From IMG/VR virus record IMGVR_UViG_3300048777_000091, positions 32,971 through 96,970 of that record: 64,000 nucleotides of DNA; one strand, given 5' to 3'. Below are positions 44,211 to 50,924 of the stretch, piece after piece. Position 1 is the first letter of the stretch, and the number at the start of each line of letters is the position of its first letter. The notes below the pieces were generated by a model. The model did not search any database, had not been told where the DNA came from, and was given only the letters and a program-made list of their open reading frames with translations. The DNA comes from a virus. The translations under genes were made by a program, and so were the position numbers.

Positions 44211-44502
44211 TCGGTTCTCCGAATAAGTTTTTGGTGGTAAACCCGGCCACCATCGGCCCGGGGCCCGGCTCGGGCGCAGGATAATCAAACTGAAGTTCTC
44301 CCATTTCGGCTTCTAGTTCCCGGACAAACTCTCTCAGGTCTTCGTGTTCGGCGTAGGGGGATTTTCTTGCGAGAAGCAGTTCGACCGCGAACTTCCGGTA
44401 GTCGTGGGGGGCACTGTCGTTACGGGCCACATCCCGGAGGATCGAATCAGTAAGATGTTGCAGGTGGGAGTAGTGGTCGTCGAGCGGGTCTGCTAGGATC
44501 AT
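44191..44502 (-). CDS. Hypothetical protein, 103 aa
   Basis: ATG 44502 with AAGGAA upstream, overlapping the upstream small ORF by ATGA. The centre (HDYRKFAVELLLARKSPYAEHEDLREFVRELEAEM) is helical and acidic. The 3' end overlaps the phosphatase start. Confidence 0.55.
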   Translation of the reverse strand: MILADPLDDHYSHLQHLTDSILRDVARNDSAPHDYRKFAVELLLARKSPYAEHEDLREFVRELEAEMGELQFDYPAPEPGPGPMVAGFTTKNLFGEPNATENP

Positions 44503-44735
44503 AGGTTTCCTTGGTCTTGGGTAACGGACGAGAAATAATGTAAAAAGTGCGGGCCGATGAACTCTCGGTTTTGGACCGACGTTGCCCGGTTCGGCTTCTG
44601 AGCGGACAAGCAGGGAGATCGTCCGTTGCTTAACCAACTCGTCGTCCTTACCTGCCGGAACAATCTTGCCTCCGCTCTAGGGCTAGTAGAGAAGCGGTTT
44701 GACCCCTGCTGAACAAAGGCCCGCTGGAAGTCCAT
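44499..44735 (-). CDS. Doubtful small ORF, 78 aa, starting inside a 15-bp repeat
   Basis: The ATG at 44735 lies in the 15-bp repeat (44730-44744), and the stop overlaps the next start (ATGA), which is how coupled genes look here. The product (MDFQRAFVQQGSNRFSTSPR...) is basic and low in clear structure, and a competing frame is also open. Weak call; it fills an otherwise gene-free 335-base gap (44503-44837). Confidence 0.3.
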   Translation of the reverse strand: MDFQRAFVQQGSNRFSTSPRAEARLFRQVRTTSWLSNGRSPCLSAQKPNRATSVQNREFIGPHFLHYFSSVTQDQGNL

Positions 44736-44759
44736 TAACTGGACTAAACTTGAAGGAGC

Positions 44760-44791
44760 GGGGGTCGGAGAAAGGAGAGAAGCCGACCCCC
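44760..44791. other. GC-rich 9-bp hairpin
   Basis: GGGGGTCGG pairs with CCGACCCCC around a 14-base purine-rich loop. No T-run follows on either strand, so it may be an RNA processing or attenuation structure rather than a classical terminator. Confidence 0.4.
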
Positions 44792-44837
44792 GGGACCGCC
44801 GCGAAAAGGAGGAGTATGCGCGACGGTCGATCTTGAT

Positions 44838-45059
44838 TTAACTTACTCTAGTAATTTCGTGCCCACCCTTTACAAAGACCTGGTGGAAGAATTTTCCGTG
44901 GCTGTCCGCTTCTCCAAACGCTATGGCCTTGTCTTGATCGACATTCTGGACAGCGAAGGTTCCGTCGTTGAGCTTGACGGTCAAGCGTTGGGCTCTCGGG
45001 TCGTACCGGGCCTCATGTACGTTCGTGCTCGGCTTCAAGCGCATGGGGATGTCGGCCAT
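44838..45059 (-). CDS. KTSC-like small protein, 73 aa
   Basis: The pattern VHEARYDPRAQRLTVKLNDG followed by EADSHGKFFHQVF resembles the KTSC domain, a short beta-rich module of unknown function found in phages and bacteria. TAATG overlap with the preceding 41-residue gene. Confidence 0.5.
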   Translation of the reverse strand: MADIPMRLKPSTNVHEARYDPRAQRLTVKLNDGTFAVQNVDQDKAIAFGEADSHGKFFHQVFVKGGHEITRVS

Positions 45060-45184
45060 TACTTCTCTGCCTTCTTGTCCACTTTTCGGGCAACGAGTCG
45101 TCCATCAGGAAGTCGTAAAGCAATACCCACGTGTTTGGGAAGGGGCCGGAAATCGGGAAGAAATAGAACGTAGTGCTCGTCCAT
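45059..45184 (-). CDS. Small hypothetical protein, 41 aa
   Basis: ATG 45184 lies inside a variant 15-bp repeat (45179-45193) and overlaps the upstream stop (TAATG). Its own stop overlaps the KTSC-like gene in the same way. Basic beta-like peptide (HVGIALRLPDGRLVARK). Another in-frame start at 45241 would overlap the upstream gene more. Confidence 0.5.
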   Translation of the reverse strand: MDEHYVLFLPDFRPLPKHVGIALRLPDGRLVARKVDKKAEK

Positions 45185-45276
45185 TAGTTGGGCTCCTTTA
45201 TGTTGGCCCCAAAGGCCAGGTAGGTCAGAAACCCGAAGCAAGCCGCCAACCCGAGTATGGTTAGGAAGAGGAGCAT
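45184..45276 (-). CDS. Small single-pass membrane peptide, 30 aa
   Basis: ATG 45276 overlaps the previous stop (TAATG) and the frame ends at the next TAATG (45184). One hydrophobic segment (LLFLTILGLAACFGFLTYLA) makes up most of it. It could act in lysis or be membrane-associated. Supported by the coupled stop/start chain only. Confidence 0.45.
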   Translation of the reverse strand: MLLFLTILGLAACFGFLTYLAFGANIKEPN

Positions 45277-45389
45277 TACTTTTTCTTCGGCTTCTTCTTG
45301 GTCTTCGGTCTGGGTTTGGTTCCGTAGTAGACAGCGGTCGTGCTGGGAAGTGCGGCGGACGTTACTGCTGAGGCGGGGCTGGCGGGCAT
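45276..45389 (-). CDS. Small Lys-rich protein, 37 aa
   Basis: ATG 45389 to the TAATG at 45276. Short Ala/Ser/Pro start and very basic tail (KPRPKTKKKPKKK), suggesting nucleic-acid contact. Part of a chain of five coupled small genes (44838-45529). Weak. Confidence 0.4.
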   Translation of the reverse strand: MPASPASAVTSAALPSTTAVYYGTKPRPKTKKKPKKK

Positions 45390-45529
45390 GTGGGCTCCAA
45401 AAGTTTTTCTGCTTCTTCGAGATATTCTTCGCACTGAGAACAAGTACAACCGCAATCTTCGTCGAGCCAAAGGTGGACAAGGAACCGAAATCTCTCGCAG
45501 GCTGACTTGTATTTTTCTAGGTCGGTCAT
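45362..45529 (-). CDS. Small Cys-rich acidic protein, 55 aa
   Basis: ATG 45529 with GGAGA upstream. The C-G-C-T-C-S-Q-C cluster near the middle suggests a zinc-binding knuckle within an acidic helix. It overlaps the GIY-YIG gene end by 4 bases (ATGA). Confidence 0.5.
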   Translation of the reverse strand: MTDLEKYKSACERFRFLVHLWLDEDCGCTCSQCEEYLEEAEKLLEPTCPPAPPQQ

Positions 45530-46332
45530 GGGGTCTCCACGTTCTTGACTCGAATTTCTTGTTCGGGGCCGAAGCCTACGCGGTTTGATAGCTGGTAGCC
45601 CAAAGCGACCGGGGGTTGCTGGAAGGAATCGAGAGGGAAAGTTGCTCTTCGGCGATCCCAAGCTCTCTCCATACTGGCTTTAATCTTAGCCTTGGTCTCT
45701 TCCGTCTGTTTTGTTCCCAGTTTGTGGTTTCCGGTGTGGTTCTTGGCGATGTTCGCTCGTCCTTCGGGAGTATGATGCTTTCCCGTATTAGCGGCGGACA
45801 TGCGGGCCGCGTACTCGGGGTCTTTCCATCTTTCTTTGCATTTGTCCCCGATTAACTTCTTAATTTCATCCGTGTGGGGTTGACCCAGGTCGTGGCGACC
45901 AAACATCGGGTTGCGCTCCCCGACTAAAAGACCTTTACGGGATTCTGAAGCTCGCTTCTTGTTCTCGGGGTTCTGCCACCACTCTTTGCTCTTCTTTGAA
46001 ATCTTAACTTTGTTCTCTGGGAGGTGTCTACCAGCCCGACCACCCAACATTCTGTTATATCCAACAGAGGGGTCGGTGGCATTAAAATGAGCGATGTAGA
46101 AGGTTTCGAGTTCGTTGCCCTCTTCTCGACTGGGCGCCTCGTCTATTTTCTCAATAACGAAGGAGTCTTTTCCGTGGTCTCGAATTGCTTGGTGAAAATC
46201 TTGTGGGGCCTTCTTAACGAGGGCGTCGTACAAATGACGACTCCAACGCCTCCGCAGAATCTGTACCGTCTGCCCGACGTAGATAATACCGTTAGTCGAG
46301 TCTGTGACTTTGTAAATGCTTACTGTTTCCAT
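45526..46332 (-). CDS. GIY-YIG homing-type endonuclease with NUMOD3-like repeats, 268 aa
   Basis: The N-terminal GIY-YIG module reads SIYKVTDSTNGIIYVGQT, with the conserved Arg in RRRWSRH and a later Glu (NELETFYI). The C-terminal half has several NUMOD3-type DNA-binding repeats (NPMFGRHD, AANTGKHHTPEGRANIAK, GNHKLGTKQTEETKAKI). It starts 51 bases after the last capsid exon and behind its own promoter-like site in intron 5, so it probably homes into or near the capsid gene. Confidence 0.85.
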   Translation of the reverse strand: METVSIYKVTDSTNGIIYVGQTVQILRRRWSRHLYDALVKKAPQDFHQAIRDHGKDSFVIEKIDEAPSREEGNELETFYIAHFNATDPSVGYNRMLGGRAGRHLPENKVKISKKSKEWWQNPENKKRASESRKGLLVGERNPMFGRHDLGQPHTDEIKKLIGDKCKERWKDPEYAARMSAANTGKHHTPEGRANIAKNHTGNHKLGTKQTEETKAKIKASMERAWDRRRATFPLDSFQQPPVALGYQLSNRVGFGPEQEIRVKNVETP

Positions 46333-46383
46333 TTTGTCCTCATCTTGCCATGAGGGTTTGGGGCCGAGGGCAAGCTCGACCCC

Positions 46384-49114
46384 TTACCGTCTGATTCGAA
46401 TCTACTTGTATTATACCACACTTTCATGCTTCTGCAACAAGTATTTTCGAACTATTTTCGTCCTAGCTGGACGATGTCTGCGCCTGAATACGCTGTCTGT
46501 TACCCGTTTAGAATCAACGGACTGACTCATTTCTGGTCAGTTCATACGGTTTTCTTTCCCGTATGGTCGGACTATTGCATGTCCTTTCGGACCCACTTCG
46601 CTTAGTCTCTCAGCCTGCTTTCGCTTGGCCCTCCTTGGCATTTCAGCGTCGGAGTCAATCAGAAGGGGTTTATCCTGCGCCGTTGTGTTAACGCAGTGTC
46701 ATTGTAGAACCCGGCGGCTCTGTTACCTCGTCCAGGTAATGGACGCGGGCAAGTCGTTTCTGTTCCGCTTGCCTCATACGGTTCGTTTCCCGTATGCCCA
46801 GACTGTTGCATACCCTTTCGGGTCTTCTTCGCTCAGTCGTTCACGGTCTCTTTCGAGTTCCGCCTCGTTGGCATTTCAGCGTTCGAGTCAATCAGAAGAA
46901 GTTTTACCTGCGCCGATGTTTTAACGCAGTGTGTTGGTGTAGCGAACGTTGTAGCTCACCCACGGAGACTACTTACATCAACTTTGTTGTCGGAGGCTGG
47001 GTTTGGTCACCACCGATTTGCCGAGCGGGGTCAGAACTGGAACCCTGCTCAGGTGCGCTCTGGATAAACAGCTTGTAGTTCTTGCTGTTATCATTCGGGT
47101 TTTTGCCCAGGAAAACGCTGAAGATCGCGTCTTCACCGAAAATATAAGTGTTATAAACTCTCTGTTAACTGCTGTGTTATCAGCAAGATACGTCATTTCT
47201 GCGTATCTCTCATACTTCATTTCGTATGAGAACGGACTATCGCATCGTCCATTACCTGGACGCCCCATCGTTTAGTCTCTCACGGTCCCTTTCGGGTTCC
47301 GCCTTGTTGGCTTCTCAGCTTCCAAGTCGATTAGACGGGGTTCTCATTCGAGGGTTTCACCTCGATGACGCCTACATTATTGACGTGTTGCCACTTATAG
47401 TCACGGTCGGAGCAGTTGTGGTTTGTTTGAACGTTACGCCAGCGAACGAGATAACATCCTCGTTCTTCGGCAGTTCAAACAGCATGGAACGCATGGAGTC
47501 GTCGCGCTTGATGATGTCGGACAATCCGTTGAAGGACGTGTCGTTCAGGATGTCGCGGACCACTGACGGGTGAATGATTCCGCCAAATTTGTTGTCCACG
47601 AGCGGACGTGCGTTCACGGCTACCAGGGACTGAGCGGCGGAACGAACGTTGTTGGCCGTCAGGTAGGAACCGTTTGCGAGTTGAATGTTGACCAGGTTGT
47701 CAATCGCAACAGCCGAGTCAGCGGTAAGCTGGACAAGGGTGTTGAGGGTGAGGGCCAAGCGGTAGTTCAACTCATTTGCGAGATTCTGGAGTAGACCGGG
47801 GTCGTCGATTGCGACATCAAGTGCGAGGTCGCTAGAATTTATAAAATCGGCGTATTGCCCAATTGTGGCCAAAATCTTGTTGCTGGATTCAGAGATCGGA
47901 CTTCCGACAGTGCCTTCTGCGGACTGGTTCAGGTTAGCGGAAAGCAGTGCGTAGGTGTAGACTTTATGTGTTTAGGCCGTCAGCATCTCTGCTGGGGCGC
48001 TCTCGTCGTCGCCGACGAGAACAGGCTGTGTCTTCGGATTATTGAGAAAACGAATTGCATCGCACAACTTCTTACGAAGCTCCCTATTTGGAGTTCTTGG
48101 AAGACGGACAAGCTCTAGAGCTATCTTGGCTTGCGGCCTCTTTGTTCTCAGGTAGGGTAGCACTTGGAGTAGAAAACTTTTGCGGTTCTCTTTTCCGGTG
48201 AGTTCCCAAGTGTAGAACTCTCTGGTGTTTCCTTTGGCTTCTTGCGTGTGAAACCACCCGCCGTACAACCGCAGAAACAACTGGATAAGAGGGGCATAAT
48301 TGTTGCCCATTCTAATTCGTAGCATCGGTTTACCGTCAGGAGTAAAAGCTGCTGATATGCAACCTTCGCCGTCCATGATTCCGGCCACGTATGCGTGCGT
48401 TAGTTTGTCTTCAACAAACCCGTCTAGCGTGTCAGTCGTTACGCATTCCCTGTTTTTCATCCCCCGGATTTTGTCCATCAACTCTTTGCGTTTCGATGGG
48501 TTCTGCTGATCGCCGAGGTCGTAGAACTCCTGAAGTACCAGAGCCTCTTCCTTTTTGATTCGCAGATACGGAAGGATATAAGAGAGAAATTGTGGGGCGG
48601 CATTCCTGCCGTTGATGTTCCACTGATACCAAACTTGGCCGCGTGCTGGCGTGTGCTTGGTGTAGAAGCCCCCAAAAGTTTCGACTAGCCCCTTTACCAG
48701 GGACAGTTCAACGCTGCTCATAACGATTCTAGGTTGGTAAGGAGTTGCTTTTCCGCCTTCTTTTACAGTCGGCTTGTATATCGAAAAGCACCCTTCCGCG
48801 TCCATCAAACCAGCGGCGTAGGCTTTTGTTCTTTCTCTCATAGGGTCTTTGCTCGGCATTGTCTGCTCCAATTATTATACTACCACACCGATAGTATTTT
48901 GTCAAGCAGATTTTCACCGATTTAGCTAGATTTTAATTCAGCACCATAGATACTGAATCTGGTTGCCTTGGCGCAACGGCAGCGGACGCTGCTTGGTCAT
49001 GCTAAGGAATGGAGTGTTTGCCTTCAGGTTAGGAATTGCTTCCCGCTCGTAGTGAATTGCTACCAAGTTGGGGAGAGCGCCCGAGGTGACTATACTGGCT
49101 GGTGAATAACTCAT
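46384..49114 (-). CDS. Major capsid protein (N4-gp56 type), six exons, 326 aa after splicing
   Basis: Exons on the minus strand: 49114-48943, 47961-47383, 47157-47009, 46962-46924, 46714-46691, 46401-46384. Joined they keep one frame and give 326 residues with features of the N4-gp56 capsid family (FYTYALLSANLNQSAEGTVG, GGIIHPSVVRDILND, FKQTTTAPTVTISGNT, FYNTYIFGEDAIFSVFLGK, DPARQIGGWVSYN, ending RIRR). Every 5' junction follows T and every 3' junction follows G, as in group I introns. Exon 5 is only 24 nt (PGSTMTLR) and exon 6 encodes five residues. Without splicing the longest intact part is 193 residues. It lies downstream of scaffold and portal, as expected. Confidence 0.82.
46410..46437 (-). 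promoter_or_regulatory. Promoter-like site at the end of intron 5, for the GIY-YIG gene
   Basis: On the minus strand TTGCAG, 16 bases, TATAAT (46410-46415), with GTGTGG before the -10. It is placed about 75 bases before the GIY-YIG start, so the endonuclease could be expressed independently of the capsid transcript. Confidence 0.5.
46460..46472. repeat. Deleted variant of the 15-bp repeat in capsid intron 5
   Basis: GTCCTAGCTGGAC: both arms are kept and two core bases are missing compared with the 41394 copy. It suggests decay of a former site. Confidence 0.55.
46715..46923 (-). ncRNA. Group I intron 4 in the capsid gene, 209 nt
   Basis: Same P1 as intron 5 (CTGCGT with GCGCAG, U-G at the site). 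P7 has a compensatory change relative to its neighbours (GACTG/CAGTC instead of GACTA/TAGTC), strong evidence for a real helix. The 3' domain contains an exact 15-bp repeat (46730-46744) in a peripheral stem. The intron ends in G. No ORF. Confidence 0.78.
46730..46744. repeat. 15-bp repeat in the 3' domain of capsid intron 4
   Basis: GTCCAGGTAATGGAC on the plus strand, in a peripheral stem 3' of P7. It occupies a different structural place from the copy in intron 2. Confidence 0.85.
46963..47008 (-). other. 46-nt intervening gap in the capsid gene (intron 3 position)
   Basis: The conserved capsid text reads DPARQIGG before and WVSYN after this stretch. Reading through it meets a stop (TAA) and its length is not a multiple of three. 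Its borders follow the T...G rule of the other introns, but 46 nt cannot hold a group I core. It contains a small CAAC/GTTG hairpin. It could be an intron remnant, a bypassed segment or an assembly deletion. Confidence 0.65.
47158..47382 (-). ncRNA. Group I intron 2 in the capsid gene, 225 nt
   Basis: P1 pairs exon ACGT with GCGT (U-G at the splice site). R element CCGTGAGAGACTAAAC and S element GCGATAGTCC give P7 (GACTA/TAGTC). The P8 position between them holds an exact 15-bp repeat (47247-47261) whose GTCC/GGAC arms can close the helix. Ends in G. No ORF. Confidence 0.78.
47247..47261. repeat. 15-bp repeat in the P8 loop of capsid intron 2
   Basis: GTCCATTACCTGGAC on the plus strand, between the R and S elements of the intron. 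Its arms can form a 4-bp RNA stem. It shows the element tolerated in, or selected into, a ribozyme loop. Confidence 0.85.
47972..48859 (-). CDS. LAGLIDADG homing endonuclease, 295 aa
   Basis: Two LAGLIDADG helices mark a single-chain enzyme: AYAAGLMDAEGCFSIY near the N-terminus and AYVAGIMDGEGCISAAF near residue 150. Each is followed by the usual beta-sheet DNA-binding half. ATG 48859 is chosen for the GGAG just upstream, and a TTG at 48871 is less likely. Encoded inside the first intervening element of the capsid gene; expected to cut capsid genes lacking the element and so spread it. Confidence 0.88.
   Translation of the reverse strand: MPSKDPMRERTKAYAAGLMDAEGCFSIYKPTVKEGGKATPYQPRIVMSSVELSLVKGLVETFGGFYTKHTPARGQVWYQWNINGRNAAPQFLSYILPYLRIKKEEALVLQEFYDLGDQQNPSKRKELMDKIRGMKNRECVTTDTLDGFVEDKLTHAYVAGIMDGEGCISAAFTPDGKPMLRIRMGNNYAPLIQLFLRLYGGWFHTQEAKGNTREFYTWELTGKENRKSFLLQVLPYLRTKRPQAKIALELVRLPRTPNRELRKKLCDAIRFLNNPKTQPVLVGDDESAPAEMLTA
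48877..48905 (-). promoter_or_regulatory. Promoter-like site for the LAGLIDADG gene
   Basis: On the minus strand TTGACA (48900-48905), 17 bases, TAGTAT, overlapping a TATAAT shifted by three bases. The spacer ends in GTGTGG as at the other candidates. The predicted start lies about 10 bases before the GGAG-ATG, giving a very short leader. Confidence 0.5.
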
Positions 49115-49132
49115 TTGAGTTACTCCTTTGTG

Positions 49133-50272
49133 TTAGATAGAGCGCCGACTTTTTGCAATGTGCATCTGAGTTGCCCGCCACAATGCTTGGTGGGCTTCGT
49201 CTGACATATTGTTTAAGTCCTCGGCTGAGGGCGCTGTGAGGGTCTCGGGCGGCGCGACGGGTGTTACGTCGTTTCTCCCAATTCCCAAAGCCGCTCTCGG
49301 GCGCGTCACCACTTGAACAATCCGTTCGTTGGGGCGCGGCGCAGGCAGTGCCGGTCCGTTTGACGGAACCGCTACCGGCGGAGTGGGTTCGGCCTGTGGT
49401 TCAGGCGGAATTTGTCTTGACCTCGGGGCCGTGAGTAGCAATCCATCGCTGCTCAGGTCCGCAAAAGCCTCTTCAATGTTTGAAACTGTCCATTGTCCGG
49501 CGGAGTGAAGATCGAACATATTCGCGTCGGGTTTGCCGAGCTTGAACTTGCTCAGCCAGCGGACAATGAGGTTGAAATTCTTTCCCTCTCTGTCCGGGTA
49601 ATAGTCGGGGTTCCTTCGAACAAACTCCTCGCCCACGGCCCCGGTTTCGAGGTTGGCGTCCGCGTTCGCTCCCTTTTGCGCCAAGGAGAACACTTCGTCC
49701 ATTGTTACTCCCCGTGTCTTTTGCATCAGAGCATCGAAGGCAGCAGAGGGATCGGATTCCCACATGGTCTTGATCTCGAAGACTTCGTCCGCCGTCAGCT
49801 TCCGGGTAGTGGTCGCCATCTTTGGCGTGGCGGGCTGCGCGGGGGCGGGCGTTCCGAACTTCAGCTTCCCACTCAACTCCCGGATTTTCTTCGTGGCGTT
49901 CAGCTTGCCGGTCAGAACGTTAATCAGAAGCTCGTCTTTGTTCTTGCCCCAGAAGACCTCCGGTTTAGCGCCAGTGCCTGGGTCGAGCACAGCCTTCCAC
50001 TGCCCTTTTTCCTTCGTGCGGGTAACGTAGGCCCCGTCTTCCAACTGAAAGACTTCCGGGCCTTCGGGCTCGGGCTCCACTACGGGAACAACGATCTCTG
50101 GTTCCGGCTGAGGATAGTTTGTAACTATCTCCGGAGTGATTAAGGGGTGCTCGTCCAAAAGGTCGGGGTTGATCTCGTCCAAGTGGGTTGCGCTAAAATC
50201 AACGTTGTTGAAAGGGTCGGGGGTGCCGTCTGAATTGAGGGCCCAGGGATCAATTACTGGTTGGTTTGCCAT
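49133..50272 (-). CDS. Capsid scaffold-like protein, 379 aa
   Basis: Acidic, Pro/Glu-rich and helical, located just before the major capsid gene and after the portal, the usual place of the scaffold. The central region (KLTADEVFEIKTMWESDPSAAFD) is helical, and the C-terminus is Pro-rich and ends in basic residues (IAKSRRSI) suited to bind the capsid. The identification rests on composition and synteny. A degenerate 15-bp repeat is at 49488-49502. Confidence 0.62.
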   Translation of the reverse strand: MANQPVIDPWALNSDGTPDPFNNVDFSATHLDEINPDLLDEHPLITPEIVTNYPQPEPEIVVPVVEPEPEGPEVFQLEDGAYVTRTKEKGQWKAVLDPGTGAKPEVFWGKNKDELLINVLTGKLNATKKIRELSGKLKFGTPAPAQPATPKMATTTRKLTADEVFEIKTMWESDPSAAFDALMQKTRGVTMDEVFSLAQKGANADANLETGAVGEEFVRRNPDYYPDREGKNFNLIVRWLSKFKLGKPDANMFDLHSAGQWTVSNIEEAFADLSSDGLLLTAPRSRQIPPEPQAEPTPPVAVPSNGPALPAPRPNERIVQVVTRPRAALGIGRNDVTPVAPPETLTAPSAEDLNNMSDEAHQALWRATQMHIAKSRRSI

Positions 50273-50331
50273 GTCTTTCCTTCTTCCTGGAATCCCCAGG
50301 AACGCTTAGGTTTGTCCATTATCCGGACGGG

Positions 50332-50565
50332 TTAGTTGTAAGATTGAACTTGAGGGCCTTCGAACGTATTACAGCCGCCCGTCGTGTAAACAGGATTATA
50401 AGGCACCCAAAAAGGAATAGGATCATACGGCGAAGGACAACCCGGCCACGGAGGGTAAGAAGGAACCGGCACCGCGTTTTTGCGTCCACAACAGGGGCAA
50501 TAGCCGCAAGCAGGACATACGTGCTGTTGGCCGCTCTGATAGTTTCCCAAAGGTTCTAAAGTCAT
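50332..50565 (-). CDS. Cys/Pro-rich small protein, 77 aa
   Basis: ATG 50565 overlaps the upstream stop (TAATG). A C-P-A-C-G-Y-C-P-C-C-G cluster is followed by a Pro/Tyr-rich tail. Possibly a metal-binding virion accessory. An exact 15-bp repeat lies just after its stop (50314-50328). Confidence 0.5.
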   Translation of the reverse strand: MTLEPLGNYQSGQQHVCPACGYCPCCGRKNAVPVPSYPPWPGCPSPYDPIPFWVPYNPVYTTGGCNTFEGPQVQSYN

Positions 50566-50924
50566 TATGCCCCCCTCTCTTTCATTAACTGAGCTACATC
50601 CGCTGCTTTGTACGCGCCGGACAACCAAGCGGCCACTTCTTCTGACGGGTGGTTGGCCGCCTCAATAGCCGAGTTGATGTCTTGTTGAAACTTCACAAAC
50701 TGATCGTCCAAGGCAGAGGCCGCAGCGTGTACGGTCGGGACTGTGGGGTCGCCTGGGGGGAGATCGACTAAAGCTTGTACTGCCTTGTCCCTATAGTCCC
50801 GCAAAACCTGAATGACGGTTTCCCACCCGGGGTGTGTGGTGACTATGCGAAGGGCCCGGCCTTTCTCGTACAAGCCGAGTTGGGCTTCTATCTCGGAAGG
50901 TTCGTATCTCTCATCTTCCAACAT
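50565..50924 (-). CDS. Hypothetical helical protein, 119 aa
   Basis: Joined to both neighbours by one-base overlaps. Helical and acidic (YEKGRALRIVTTHPGWETVIQ). Such small proteins are common between portal and capsid genes. Unknown function. Confidence 0.55.
   Translation of the reverse strand: MLEDERYEPSEIEAQLGLYEKGRALRIVTTHPGWETVIQVLRDYRDKAVQALVDLPPGDPTVPTVHAAASALDDQFVKFQQDINSAIEAANHPSEEVAAWLSGAYKAADVAQLMKERGA

Larger units (their letters stand above)
46402..46690 (-). ncRNA. Group I intron 5 in the capsid gene, 289 nt
   Basis: P1: exon CTGCGT pairs with GCGCAG 11 bases into the intron, with a U-G pair at the cut. The R element GAGAGACTAA and S element AATAGTCC form P7 (GACTA/TAGTC). The intron ends in G. 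Its 3' part carries a deleted copy of the 15-bp repeat (46460-46472, GTCCAGCTAGGAC on the minus strand) and a promoter-like site just before the last exon. No ORF. Confidence 0.75.
47962..48942 (-). mobile_element. Intervening element 1 of the capsid gene, 981 nt, with LAGLIDADG gene
   Basis: It begins after exon ...CTATGGT and ends in G before TCTACACC, and joining the exons restores the frame (LWFYTYALL). The 5' part has an AAATCGGTGAAA segment that may be a P element. I do not see R and S elements, and the ORF runs to within 10 bases of the 3' end, so either the catalytic core overlaps the coding sequence or the element is degenerate. No copy of the 15-bp repeat. Confidence 0.68.

Noticed and set aside
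44503-44637. N-terminal extension of the 44191-44502 gene to 44637
   Set aside because: ATG 44502 has AAGGAA and an ATGA overlap, while the extension has no ribosome binding site and looks unstructured.
46963-47008. T4 gene 60-type ribosomal bypass as the firm explanation of the 46-nt gap
   Set aside because: The codon before the gap (GGT) does not match the triplet before the resume codon (CCG), so the take-off/landing rule is not met. Kept only as a possibility.
48943-49133. Intein in the capsid gene instead of an intron
   Set aside because: Exon 1 is followed after one codon by an in-frame stop, and the endonuclease has its own start and ribosome binding site, so a continuous precursor protein is impossible.
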